A stretch of 64,000 nt of DNA from Natronomonas gomsonensis. GTDB lineage: Archaea > Halobacteriota > Halobacteria > Halobacteriales > Haloarculaceae. Shown piece by piece: positions 16,731 to 25,559 of the stretch. Position 1 is the first letter of the stretch, and every line of letters begins with the position of its first letter. A program made the position numbers and the translations under genes. The notes beneath the pieces are model-generated. The model saw only the letters and a list, made by a program, of their open reading frames with translations. It was not told the DNA's origin and did not search any database. Location: positions 2,046,001 through 2,110,000 of the forward strand of contig NZ_CP101323.1 in the NCBI RefSeq assembly GCF_024300825.1. Reading direction: 5' to 3'.

Positions 16731-17396
16731 ATGACCGACCGGAACACGCCCGGCAAGGGACGGCCTCCGGAGGCCCGCGACATCGAACCCGCCGCACCCG
16801 AGGAGTTCGGCCTCACGCAGGTGTGGTGGGGCGACGGCAAGGGAAAGACGACCGCGACGCTAGGGATGGCGTTTCGCGCTGCCGGCCACGGCTTCCGCGT
16901 CCACGTCCTGCAATTCATGAAGGGCGGCGCCGACAGCGTTGAGGACGTCCGCGGGGAGTACAACGCGATGGCCGCCATGCCCGGCCTCACCTACGAGAAT
17001 CTGGGCCACTACGGCTGGCACGCGATGAACGACGGCACCGAGGAACGCGACCACGCTGCCGAGGCCCAAGCCGGGTTCGAGCGCGCCCAGGAACTCCTCG
17101 AAGGCGCCGCGGCCGCCGACCTCACGACGCCGTTTTCGCCCGACTCGGACCCCGACGAGGGGGTCCACATGCTCGTCCTCGACGAACTGCTGTACGCCGC
17201 CGACCGCGGCCTCGTCGACCCCGAGTCCGTCATCGAGTTCGTCGAGACGAAACCCGACCGACTGGAGTTGGTGCTGTCGGGAAGCCACGAGCGACCCGAG
17301 TACCTCCTCGATTCGGTCGACCTCGTGACGAACGTCCGCAAGGAGAAACACCCCATCGACGCCGGCCAGCGGGCCCGAAAGGGCACCGAATACTGA
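16731..17396 (+). CDS. cobA: Cob(I)yrinic acid a,c-diamide/cob(I)alamin adenosyltransferase CobA
   Basis: This is a 221-residue P-loop ATP:corrinoid adenosyltransferase of the CobA/BtuR type, which attaches the 5'-deoxyadenosyl group from ATP to cob(I)alamin or precursors. The P-loop GDGKGKTTA is at about residues 34-42, and FMKGG, VLDELLYA and LSGSHERPEYLLDSVDLVTNV are the other family blocks. A Pro/Glu-rich N-terminal extension of about 30 residues precedes the core. The ATG at 16731 was chosen because upstream in-frame sequence is short and non-coding in character. It lies 3.7 kb from the salvage operon but supplies the adenosylated substrate for CbiB and CobY. Confidence 0.93.
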   Translation: MTDRNTPGKGRPPEARDIEPAAPEEFGLTQVWWGDGKGKTTATLGMAFRAAGHGFRVHVLQFMKGGADSVEDVRGEYNAMAAMPGLTYENLGHYGWHAMNDGTEERDHAAEAQAGFERAQELLEGAAAADLTTPFSPDSDPDEGVHMLVLDELLYAADRGLVDPESVIEFVETKPDRLELVLSGSHERPEYLLDSVDLVTNVRKEKHPIDAGQRARKGTEY

Positions 17397-17572
17397 CCCC
17401 TTCGAAGCGCCAAAACCGCAAGACGGCGCGACAGACAGCCGTCAGACACGCGACCGACAGGAGCACAAAGCCCATTACGGGGCCACCCCCATCGACGCTT
17501 GGAGGATGGGTGGGCGCACGCTCCTTCCCCTTTGCGCTCTCCCCTTTCGTCACGCCCCGAGCGACTGCCCTG

Positions 17573-17971
17573 TCACTCCAGCAGGTCGGTGTCGTACTTG
17601 ACGTAGTTGCCGAGCCAGCCGCCGACGGCACCCAATCCGACGGTGTAGACGGCCGCGACGATGAGTCCGAACACGACGACGAACAGCAGTAAGACGGTCC
17701 CACCGACGGCACCGCTGCCACCGCCGCCCGGACCGGCGGCGAAGATTCCGAACACACCGAAGACGAAGACGGCGAACACAAAGAACAGCGCCAGCGGGAT
17801 CGCCGCGACGACGCCCGAGTACGCGCCGACGCGCAGGCCGTCGTTTCGAGAGCCGCCCTGCAGATACCCCGCTATCGCACCGCCCAGCACCGGCGACAGC
17901 GGGATAAACGAGAGAACTATCGCGGCGACGCCGCCGACGAGTGCGTTGATGAGAGTGTCTCCTTCGGCCAT
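17573..17971 (-). CDS. DUF5518-type membrane protein
   Basis: This is a 132-residue membrane protein with about four hydrophobic helices and Gly-rich turns (LGGAIAGYLQGGSR, GPGGGGSGAVGG). The first half matches the haloarchaeal DUF5518 pattern of a short cytoplasmic N-terminus followed by paired helices with the G-A-I-A-G-Y motif. The start at 17971 was preferred to one three residues upstream. It faces cobA convergently and lies about 100 bases downstream of the stress-protein gene of the acetate operon. Function unknown. Confidence 0.75.
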   Translation of the reverse strand: MAEGDTLINALVGGVAAIVLSFIPLSPVLGGAIAGYLQGGSRNDGLRVGAYSGVVAAIPLALFFVFAVFVFGVFGIFAAGPGGGGSGAVGGTVLLLFVVVFGLIVAAVYTVGLGAVGGWLGNYVKYDTDLLE

Positions 17972-18068
17972 ACGCGCCACTGGGCGACGCGAGCGAATAA
18001 AAATGCCCCCGCGAGTTGCGGAGAAAAGAGCCGAACCCGAGGTCAGTCAGCCGTGTTCGGGCCGAGCG

Positions 18069-18530
18069 TTACTCCTCTTCTCGCACGTCAACGACCAACA
18101 CGGGGACGTGCGTCGAGCGCAGGGTGCGCTCGGTGACGCTCCCGAGCAGCGCGCGCTTGACGCCCGAGCGACCGTGTGAGCCCATCACCACGAGGTCGAT
18201 GTCGTGGTCCTCGGCGTACTCGGCGACCACGCCGTGGGGTTGGCCCCCTGCGATGTGTTCGACCGTTTTGAGGCCGTGTGCGCGGGCGCGATCGGCGACG
18301 TAGCCGGTCGCCTCCTCGGCTTTGGCCTTCACCTCTTCCATCTCGTCGAACTGCCCCTGCTGGAGTCGGTCGACCTGTTCGGCGCCGAGACTCAGGCTCA
18401 TCGAGTCCACGTCGACGACGTACAGCGCGTGCACTTCGGCGCCGTACTTCTCGGCGAGGTCGAGAGCGTGCTCGACGGCGTTTTCGGCCGTATCGCTACC
18501 GTCCGTCGGAACGAGTATTTTTTCGTACAT
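18069..18530 (-). CDS. Universal stress protein (UspA family)
   Basis: This is a 153-residue UspA-fold protein. The N-terminal ILVPTDGSD and the C-terminal ATP-binding pattern GSHGRSGVKRALLGS (G-x2-G-x9-G-S) place it with the nucleotide-binding USPs. It is the last gene of an apparent operon acs, DUF4212, SSS symporter, uspA, three bases after the symporter stop. Stand-alone USPs next to sodium:solute symporters are common in haloarchaea and probably modulate transport or sense energy state, but this is inference. No membrane segment is present. Confidence 0.92.
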   Translation of the reverse strand: MYEKILVPTDGSDTAENAVEHALDLAEKYGAEVHALYVVDVDSMSLSLGAEQVDRLQQGQFDEMEEVKAKAEEATGYVADRARAHGLKTVEHIAGGQPHGVVAEYAEDHDIDLVVMGSHGRSGVKRALLGSVTERTLRSTHVPVLVVDVREEE

Positions 18531-18533
18531 TGT

Positions 18534-20210
18534 TCAGTCGTCCGCGGGGGTCTCGCCCCCGTCGGTGCTGACGACGTCTTCTGCGGTCTGTTGCTGTCGC
18601 ATCGGTTCGGGACTGTGACACTGCCGGACCAACCGCTTTGTCTCCAGCGGCGGTTCCGGCGTCGCAAGCGAGACGGCGATGGTCACGATGAACACCACCG
18701 GCGTGCCGATGAGCGCCGCCCCGATTGGCGGGACGTACTGTGCGTAGATGGGCACGATGGCGCCGCCTTCACCGGCGATGGCCGCCAGCGAGTCGATGTA
18801 GCTCGGCAGCACGCTGTTGATAATCGACGTAATCCAGATGAGCAGCCCGACGGTCATGCCGGCCAGCGCACCCTGTCGGTTGGTGTTCTCCCACCACAGC
18901 CCGAGGAAGAACATCGGGAACAGCACGATGCCCGCAAGTGAGAACGCGTAGGCGACCAACTCGCCGATGAGCGCCGGCGGGTTGAACGCGGTGACGGTCA
19001 CCAGCGCACCGATACCGACGATGGTCGCACGGCCGATGAGGACCTGTTGACGCTGGGTCGCATCGGGGTTGATGAGTTCCGTGTAGATGTCGTGGGCGAC
19101 GGCCGACGATGCCGTGATGAAGAGGCCCGCCGTCGTCGCAATCGCGGCGGCCATCCCGCCGGCGGCGACCAGTCCGACGAACCACGCCGGCAGGTCCGCG
19201 AACTGGGCAGCGAGGACGACGATGACGTCACCCTCCGCGCCGGTCATGGCGGCCTCGCCGCTGAACACCGCTTCGGGAGAGATGCCGTTGACCTGCGCGA
19301 AGAGGTCGACGCCGAAGGCCGCCATCGCGGGAGCGGCCCAGTACAGCAGACAGATGAAGAACAGCCCCGAGACGGTCGACCAGCGGGCGGTCCGCTCGTT
19401 TTCGACCGTGTAGAACCGCACGAGCACGTGCGGGAGCCCGCAGGTGCCGACGATGAGCGAGAACGCCGTCGCAACCCACAGGTAGTAGCCGTTGCCCCCG
19501 ATGAACGGCTCGGAGAACTGTCGGCCCAGCTCGCTGAACAGCGCGCCGTATTCGACCTGCGGTAGAATCGTCGAGTACCCCTGCGTGAAGCCGACGACGT
19601 AGACGCCGGCGAGGAACGCCACGATGAGGATGACGTACTGGACGGCCATGTTCTTCGTCGCGCCCAACATGCCCGACAGCGCGAGGTAGCCGACGGTAAT
19701 CGTCATCATCACCACAATCATCGGGATGATGTCGAGTCCGAAGACGTACTGGCCGACCAGTCCCATCCCGCGGGCCTGTCCGACCGAGTAGACGTAAGCG
19801 ATGAGCAGCGTCGTGAACGCGCCCAACGCGCGTGCCGTCGAGGAGTTGAACCGGTCACCGACGAAGTCGGGTGCGGTGTACTTCCCGAAGCGGCGCATCT
19901 GTGCCGCCAGGAAGATGAGCAGGATGAAGTACCCCGTCGTCCAGCCGACGATGAACGCCAGTCCGTAGAAGCCCGCGAGGGCGACCAGACCGGCCAATCC
20001 GAGATACGACGCGGCCGACATCCAGTTGGCGCCGATGGCCATCCCGTTTTCGATGTTCCCGATGCCACGGCCGGCGACCCACATGCCCTCGGTGTCGGCG
20101 ACCTTGAACACGTAGCCGATGACGAGGAACGACGCCATCATCAGGAAGACGATGATGGCGGGCAGCAGTTTGAACGAGATGTCGAGCGCTTCCGCCTGAA
20201 GCGGGAACAT
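18534..20210 (-). CDS. Sodium:solute symporter, large subunit (acetate/lactate-permease type)
   Basis: This is a 558-residue polytopic transporter of the SSS family, ActP/VC_2705 subgroup, with about 13 membrane segments. Typical stretches are GRGIGNIENGMAIGANWMSAASYLG in the first helices (sodium and substrate site region) and SVGQARGMGLVGQY. It overlaps its small partner (DUF4212) by one base (TAATG arrangement) and follows acs in the same operon, so uptake of acetate or a related short carboxylate is the natural inference. The C-terminus ends in a hydrophilic tail of about 45 residues. Energy coupling to Na+ would suit a halophile. Confidence 0.9.
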   Translation of the reverse strand: MFPLQAEALDISFKLLPAIIVFLMMASFLVIGYVFKVADTEGMWVAGRGIGNIENGMAIGANWMSAASYLGLAGLVALAGFYGLAFIVGWTTGYFILLIFLAAQMRRFGKYTAPDFVGDRFNSSTARALGAFTTLLIAYVYSVGQARGMGLVGQYVFGLDIIPMIVVMMTITVGYLALSGMLGATKNMAVQYVILIVAFLAGVYVVGFTQGYSTILPQVEYGALFSELGRQFSEPFIGGNGYYLWVATAFSLIVGTCGLPHVLVRFYTVENERTARWSTVSGLFFICLLYWAAPAMAAFGVDLFAQVNGISPEAVFSGEAAMTGAEGDVIVVLAAQFADLPAWFVGLVAAGGMAAAIATTAGLFITASSAVAHDIYTELINPDATQRQQVLIGRATIVGIGALVTVTAFNPPALIGELVAYAFSLAGIVLFPMFFLGLWWENTNRQGALAGMTVGLLIWITSIINSVLPSYIDSLAAIAGEGGAIVPIYAQYVPPIGAALIGTPVVFIVTIAVSLATPEPPLETKRLVRQCHSPEPMRQQQTAEDVVSTDGGETPADD

Positions 20211-20641
20211 TACTCCTCAACACCTCCGTCGGCGGCGGTCGCTTCGCCGCTGGGTTCACTTTCGACGGTTCCGTGCTCGATGCCGTACTTGTCGTCGAGT
20301 CGGTCCCGCGAGCGGGCGTACACCGCCGCCAACACGAGCGCGCCGGTCGGCCCGCCGAGGGCGACGAGGAAGTAGTGCAGCGGGAACCCCAACACGGTGA
20401 GGGAAGTCATCGTCTCGGGGGCGAGTCGGGTCAGCGTCACCGGCCCCCACACGATGAGCGTCCAGGCGATGAACGTCCCCCAGACGAGTTTCAGATGGTC
20501 CCGCATGAACGGCGTACTCGGCTTCAACAGGTTCACTTCCCTGTCGAGGTAGTCCGTCTCCCGGTGCTTCTGTGCGTTCGTTACCGTACCACCGTCGGTC
20601 TCTACCGCAGAGCCGTCAGTGTGCGTGTCTTTTTCTGTCAT
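20210..20641 (-). CDS. DUF4212 small subunit of the sodium:solute symporter
   Basis: This is a 143-residue protein with a Thr/Asp-rich N-terminal tail, two membrane helices (about 55-77 and 85-110) and a charged C-terminus. The core matches the DUF4212 small subunit that is regularly encoded just before VC_2705-type symporters. Residues such as YLDREVNLLKPS and FPLHYFLVALGG are characteristic. The stop codon overlaps the symporter start by one base. It lies 53 bases downstream of acs. It presumably assembles with the symporter in the membrane; its precise role is unknown. Confidence 0.88.
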   Translation of the reverse strand: MTEKDTHTDGSAVETDGGTVTNAQKHRETDYLDREVNLLKPSTPFMRDHLKLVWGTFIAWTLIVWGPVTLTRLAPETMTSLTVLGFPLHYFLVALGGPTGALVLAAVYARSRDRLDDKYGIEHGTVESEPSGEATAADGGVEE

Positions 20642-20694
20642 AGTCTCCTGTCTGTAGTGTCGTGGATAGCGTTCGTTTCGAAAACGGGAGTCGC

Positions 20695-22668
20695 TCAGTC
20701 CCCGCTGACCTTTCGCTCGATGTCGTCGACGATTTCGGGGTTTCGGAGCGTGCTCGTGTTCCCCAACTCGTCACCGTTCGCGATGTCCTCCAGCAGCCGC
20801 CGCATGATTTTCCCGGACCGAGTCTTCGGCAACTCGGGTGTGAAGATTACCTCCTCGGGCCGGGCGATGGGTCCGATGGCGTCTTCGACACCCTCGATGA
20901 TGCGCTCGGACATCTCCTCGCTTTCCTCGTAGCCGTCCTCGAGGATGACGTAGGCGTAGACGGCCTCGCCTTTCAGGTCGTGGTCGCCGCCGACGACGGC
21001 GGCTTCCGCGACGCCCTCGACGCCGACGATGGCGGATTCGACCTCCATCGTCCCCAGCCGGTGGCCGGAGACGTTGATGACGTCGTCGACGCGGCCGAGG
21101 ATGGTGATGTAGCCGTCCTCGTCGATTTTCGCGCCGTCCTCGGGGAAGTACACCCACTCGTCTTCGTCGCCGTCGGAGTACTCCTGCCAGTACTCGTTGA
21201 GGAACCGCTCGTCGTTTTTGTACAGCGTCCGGAGCATGCCGGGCCAGGGCTTGTTGACCGTCACGTAGCCGGCCTCGCCGGGGCTGATTTCGTTGCCCTC
21301 GGTGTCGACGACCCGTGCGTCGATGCCGGGCAGCGGCGGCCCCGCCGTCCCCGGCTTCATCGTCCCGATGGCGGGCAGGGTCGTAATCATCATCCCGCCG
21401 GTTTCGGTCTGCCACCACGTGTCGACGACCGGGCAGGATTCGTCACCGATGTGTTTGTAGTACCACTTCCAGGCCTTCGGGTTGATGGGTTCCCCGACCG
21501 TCCCGAGCAATCGCAGGCTGGAGAGGTCGTGCTGTTCGGGGTACTGACTGCCCCATTTCATGAACGCGCGGATGGCCGTGGGCGCGGTGTACAGTTGGTT
21601 GACGCCGTAGGACTCGACGATGTCCCACATCCGGTCTTTGTCGGGGTAGTCGGGCGTGCCCTCGTACATGACGCTTGTCGTCCCCAGCGCGAGCGGCCCG
21701 TAGACGATGTAGGAGTGTCCCGTAATCCAGCCGATGTCCGCCGAACACCAGTAGGTGTCCTCCGGTTTCACGTCGAGGACCGCATGCGAGGTCCACGACA
21801 CGTAGGAGAGATACCCACCCGTGGTGTGTTTGACGCCCTTCGGCTGGCCGGTCGTCCCCGACGTGTACATGAGGAACAGCATGTCCTCGGCGTCGCGGGT
21901 GACCGGGTCGACTGTGGCGCCTTCGTGGTCGGCAACGAGGTCGTCGTAGTCGAGTTGGTCGTCCGTGAGGTCGTGGTCGAGGTCGTCGCCGAGGCGGTCG
22001 ACGACGACCGTCGTCGTCTCGTGGTCGACGCCACCCAGTCCCTCGTTGGCTTTCGAGATGTGGTCGAGTGCGTCGCCGCGGCGATAGTAGCCATCGCAGG
22101 TGACCAGATACTCCGACTCGGCGGAGTTCATCCGCGTGGCGAGTGCGTCCGCCGAGAAGCCGGCGAACACCACCGAGTGCGGCGCGCCGATGCGGGCACA
22201 CGCCAACATCGCGACCGGCAGTTCCGGAATCATCGGCATGTACATCGTCACCACGTCGTCTTCCTCGACGCCGAGGTCGCGCAGTGTGGCCGCGAACTCG
22301 TTTACCTCCCGGTGGAGTTCCTCGTAGGTGTACTCGCGTGTCTCGCCCAACTCACCTTCCCACTGGATGGCGAGTTCGTCGCCGCGGTCGTCGAGATGCC
22401 GGTCAAGACAGTTCGCCGACGCGTTGAGTTCGCCGCCGGTGAACCACTCGTAAAACGGCTCCTCGTCGTCGACGAGTACCTCGTCGTACTCCGTCTCCCA
22501 ATCCAGCAACTCGGCGGCGCGCTCCCAACACTCCGGCCAGTTCTCCTCGAACTCCTCGTAGATGGAGGAGTCCGAGACGTTCGCTTGCTCGACGAAGGAC
22601 TCCGGTGGCTCGAAGGCCTCCTGTTCGGCAAGCCGTGACTCCAGTTGTGTATCCTCGGGGTCGGACAT
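20695..22668 (-). CDS. acs: Acetyl-CoA synthetase (AMP-forming), first copy
   Basis: This is a 657-residue ANL-superfamily ligase that converts acetate, ATP and CoA to acetyl-CoA, AMP and PPi. Present are the P-loop-like YTSGTTGQPKG, the adenylate-binding YWCSADIGWITGHSY, DTWWQTETG, and the C-terminal PKTRSGKIMRR with the catalytic lysine that is often acetylated. Length is normal for Acs. A TATA-like CTTATTAG lies 26-33 bases before the ATG at 22668, with a palindromic AGCATGCT just upstream. It heads the operon with the DUF4212/SSS acetate-type transporter and a USP, so uptake and activation of acetate are co-transcribed. A second copy lies at 25560-27548. Confidence 0.94.
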   Translation of the reverse strand: MSDPEDTQLESRLAEQEAFEPPESFVEQANVSDSSIYEEFEENWPECWERAAELLDWETEYDEVLVDDEEPFYEWFTGGELNASANCLDRHLDDRGDELAIQWEGELGETREYTYEELHREVNEFAATLRDLGVEEDDVVTMYMPMIPELPVAMLACARIGAPHSVVFAGFSADALATRMNSAESEYLVTCDGYYRRGDALDHISKANEGLGGVDHETTTVVVDRLGDDLDHDLTDDQLDYDDLVADHEGATVDPVTRDAEDMLFLMYTSGTTGQPKGVKHTTGGYLSYVSWTSHAVLDVKPEDTYWCSADIGWITGHSYIVYGPLALGTTSVMYEGTPDYPDKDRMWDIVESYGVNQLYTAPTAIRAFMKWGSQYPEQHDLSSLRLLGTVGEPINPKAWKWYYKHIGDESCPVVDTWWQTETGGMMITTLPAIGTMKPGTAGPPLPGIDARVVDTEGNEISPGEAGYVTVNKPWPGMLRTLYKNDERFLNEYWQEYSDGDEDEWVYFPEDGAKIDEDGYITILGRVDDVINVSGHRLGTMEVESAIVGVEGVAEAAVVGGDHDLKGEAVYAYVILEDGYEESEEMSERIIEGVEDAIGPIARPEEVIFTPELPKTRSGKIMRRLLEDIANGDELGNTSTLRNPEIVDDIERKVSGD

Positions 22669-22693
22669 TCCATTCGATGAAATATCTCCGGTA

Positions 22694-22701
22694 CTAATAA
22701 G
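22694..22701 (-). promoter_or_regulatory. TATA-like element of acs
   Basis: CTTATTAG on the minus strand lies 26-33 bases upstream of the acs ATG (22668). That is the distance expected for a haloarchaeal TATA box of a leaderless or nearly leaderless transcript. An AGCATGCT palindrome (22713-22720) lies immediately upstream and could be a regulator site. Confidence 0.55.
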
Positions 22702-22875
22702 CGGGGATTCTAAGCATGCTAAACTTCGACACCAGTCCGAACCGGATTCGGGCCACAGACGCGCCGAGAACCCCCGTCAGACCGACCCGAATTATCAATA
22801 GTCGCAAAAAGTAATCATTCGATTGACACTCTGAAGCGGGGGGCACCGCGGAGTTCGACCCCCGAGTCGAACTGT

Positions 22876-25392
22876 TTAGCCCGGGTGGGGGGCCTCGGCG
22901 CCGATGTGGTCGCGGGTGTGCTCGAAGAACGACGACAGCAGTTTGCGCTCGGCCTTCCGGAGGTGGTTGTGCAGCGTCGGCGAGGAGACCCCCATCGAGT
23001 CGGCGACTTCCTCCGCGGTCGACCCCCGCGGCCAGTCGAAATAGCCCGCGAAGTACGCCGCTCGCAGGGCCGCCCGCTGTTTGTCGGTGAGTTTCTCGGC
23101 CAGCGAGTCCTGGAACTCCGCGACGGTCTCGACCGGTTGGTCGACGGCCTGTTTCGCCCTGAGGTCGGTGTCGGGGAACTCGGCCTGTAACCCCTCGACG
23201 ACGCTTCGAACGTCGGTCTCGCGGGCGATTTCGGCACCCAGCGTCGCCTCGCCCGACTCGACGACCGCCGAGCGAATCGTCGCGCCGCGTTCGGTGAGCG
23301 TGAGTGCGGGAGAGTTCCCCTCGACGGTGAACTCCAGAAGCGAGCGGTCGTCGTACTCGCGGATGTAGCGGGCGTCGACGACGCCGTCGGCGGTCATCGC
23401 GGCGTCGAGGAACGGGTCCGGCGGCGCGTCGGTCAGCGTCACGTAGAACAGAAGCGCCGTCTCGGAGACGGGGACGACAGCCTCCAGCGTACACGCACAG
23501 TCGTGTTGGCGGGTCGCCGCAACGAGGAAGGCGCTGTCGTCGGTGCAACTGAACTCCAACTCGACGACCGTGTCGGCCAAAAGCAGCGTTCGGCGCTCGA
23601 TGGCCGTCACCGCGTGGCCGATGCGGGCGCCGAGGTCAGCGAGGAGGGTCCGCTCGCGGTCGCCGAAGGCGGTCGCCCGGTCGGTGAAGACGACCAACAC
23701 CCCGTAGGTCGTCTCCCCGTAGGCCAGCGGGACGATACCCGCCGACCGAACGTCGGCGAGGGCGCTCCGGTCGAACGGCCCGAGCACGTCGTCGGAAAAC
23801 TCCCCGCCGACGACGCGAGGCGTCTCGCCGTCCATCGCCGCCTCGATGGCGGCGGTTTCGACGGTGACGGCCCCGCCCTCTCCCGAGAGGCCAGCCCACT
23901 CGTTGGGGCGAATCCGCGGGTCGCCGGGGTCGGTCGCGCCCACCCACGCGCCGACGTAGGCGTCGCTGTCGGCCAGCGATTCGCAGACGGCGGCCTCGAT
24001 TTCCTCCCGCGTCGAGGCGTCGATGAGTTCCCGACCGGCGGCGTTGATGTCGGCGACGAGGGCTTCGAGGCCCTCCAGCGTCTCACACCGTCGCGCGAGC
24101 GCGCGCTCGCGACGGACGCGCTCGGTGATGTCCGTCGAGACGCCGACGACGAATGATACCTCGCCGTCGCCGCCGGTGACGGGAGCGACGGTCTGTCTGA
24201 CGTGAACCCGCTCGCCGCTCTTCCGGCGGGTCGTCAACTGTCCCCGCCACGTCTCGCCGTCCAGCACCGTCTCGCGTAACTCCTCGTAGAAGGCGTCGGC
24301 GTTCTCGCCGGAACTGAGCAGTTCCTCGGCGGTGCGGCCGACGGCCTCCCCCTGGGTGTATCCGGTCAACTCCTCGAAGGCGGCGTTGGCGTACTCGATT
24401 TCGCCGGTCAGCGAGGCGAGACACATCGGCTGGCCGGCGGCCTGGATGGCTCGCTGGAACGCGCCGGCGGCGAGTCCGCCGTCGGCCTCGGCCGACCGGA
24501 TGACGGCCGTAAACCCCGAGAGGTCGCCGTCGGTGCGGCGCGCACAGACGAGCGCCGGCAGCCGTGTTCGGGTGCCGTCGCCGCACCGGAACCAACACTC
24601 CGCGACGGCCACGTCGTCCCGCCCCGCGTTGGCGAGCAGTTCCTTCGGGCGGCCACGCTCACGGGCCGGGTCGGTGAACAGCGTCGCGAACGGCTCGCCG
24701 CGGAGCGCGTCGGCGGGTCGGTCCAACAGCGCGCCGACGGCGCCCGAACGTCCGACGATTCGGCCGTCGGCGTCGAGTTCGAGCGCGGCCGCACCGACGG
24801 CGTTCCGGAAGGGCGACGACTCCCCCGGCGGTGACCGCTCGTCCCGTGAGAACGCCGCCGCGACCGTCGCGTCGTCGACCGAATCGACGTAGGCGTCCAG
24901 CGCCGCCAGTCCGTCCCAGCCACCGACCGACTGGACGACCCGAGGATCGACGCTCTCCTCGGCGAGCAGTCGCCGAGCGAAGTACCGCCGGAGGTCGCCG
25001 CTGGAGACGCCCGCCAGGTGGTCGTCGCCGGTGCGGTCGGCGGCGGCCTCGGCCACCTCGGCGACGAGCATCTGGACTCGCCGCGGCGAGAGGTCCACGA
25101 GCGGTTCGTCGGGGTCGGTGCCCGTCGTCGCAGCGTACTCGTCGATGGCGCTGGCGACATCCTCGGGGAGGTAGGCCCGTCTGTCGGGGTCGCCGTCGGC
25201 GTCGCGAACCGACAGGAAGTGATGCGTCCGGCCGTCGAAGTGCCGACGGTCGACATCTGAGGGCCGGATTCGGACCACTTCGGCGGGTCGGACGCCCACC
25301 TCGGCGGCCAACCGCACCACCAGTCGCTTTCTGACCGTCGTCGCGGCGTCCCGAAGCCGCCGGTAGTCCTCGCGGTGCAGTTGTGCCGGCAT
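22876..25392 (-). CDS. Large Bat-type regulator: integrase-like domain, PAS, PAS, GAF, BAT, HTH_10
   Basis: This is an 838-residue regulator. Order: a tyrosine-recombinase-like catalytic fold (about 1-190), a degenerate PAS (about 194-297), a clear PAS (about 310-427, ending in the usual DITERVRRERA linker), GAF (about 447-597), bacterio-opsin-activator domain (about 602-757) and HTH_10 (about 767-822). The recombinase-like part keeps Arg35 (GVRPAEV), Arg135 (GDLRRYF), Trp159 (GGWD) and Tyr168 (LDAYV) but has Gly in place of the HxxR histidine. The start at 25392 was preferred to one 28 codons upstream because a TATA-like TATGATTT lies 23-30 bases before it. Standing between two acs genes, it may sense energy or redox state and control acetate use. 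Confidence 0.88.
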   Translation of the reverse strand: MPAQLHREDYRRLRDAATTVRKRLVVRLAAEVGVRPAEVVRIRPSDVDRRHFDGRTHHFLSVRDADGDPDRRAYLPEDVASAIDEYAATTGTDPDEPLVDLSPRRVQMLVAEVAEAAADRTGDDHLAGVSSGDLRRYFARRLLAEESVDPRVVQSVGGWDGLAALDAYVDSVDDATVAAAFSRDERSPPGESSPFRNAVGAAALELDADGRIVGRSGAVGALLDRPADALRGEPFATLFTDPARERGRPKELLANAGRDDVAVAECWFRCGDGTRTRLPALVCARRTDGDLSGFTAVIRSAEADGGLAAGAFQRAIQAAGQPMCLASLTGEIEYANAAFEELTGYTQGEAVGRTAEELLSSGENADAFYEELRETVLDGETWRGQLTTRRKSGERVHVRQTVAPVTGGDGEVSFVVGVSTDITERVRRERALARRCETLEGLEALVADINAAGRELIDASTREEIEAAVCESLADSDAYVGAWVGATDPGDPRIRPNEWAGLSGEGGAVTVETAAIEAAMDGETPRVVGGEFSDDVLGPFDRSALADVRSAGIVPLAYGETTYGVLVVFTDRATAFGDRERTLLADLGARIGHAVTAIERRTLLLADTVVELEFSCTDDSAFLVAATRQHDCACTLEAVVPVSETALLFYVTLTDAPPDPFLDAAMTADGVVDARYIREYDDRSLLEFTVEGNSPALTLTERGATIRSAVVESGEATLGAEIARETDVRSVVEGLQAEFPDTDLRAKQAVDQPVETVAEFQDSLAEKLTDKQRAALRAAYFAGYFDWPRGSTAEEVADSMGVSSPTLHNHLRKAERKLLSSFFEHTRDHIGAEAPHPG

Positions 25393-25414
25393 TTCGCGAA
25401 ACCGAAGAACTCCG

Positions 25415-25422
25415 AAATCATA
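25415..25422 (-). promoter_or_regulatory. TATA-like element of the large Bat regulator
   Basis: TATGATTT on the minus strand lies 23-30 bases upstream of the proposed ATG at 25392. It supports a leaderless transcript from that start and argues against the upstream in-frame ATG at 25476. Confidence 0.5.
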
Positions 25423-25559
25423 GTGTTTTCGGGGAACGCCCCCGAGAGCGAAACTGAGCACGTACCCGCGAGTCATCCCTTGAGAGACCCGCTACGCCAG
25501 AGTTACCAAATCAAGCGACCATTCCAGCCTATTTCGAGTTCAAAAACAAAAGCGAAACG

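Noticed and set aside
20662-22638. A 658-codon plus-strand frame opposite acs
   Set aside because: It mirrors the intact acetyl-CoA synthetase on the other strand. Val/Asp-rich antisense frames are a known artefact of haloarchaeal codon use.
25393-25476. A 28-codon N-terminal extension of the large Bat regulator
   Set aside because: The TATA-like TATGATTT falls inside it and is correctly spaced for the later ATG at 25392.
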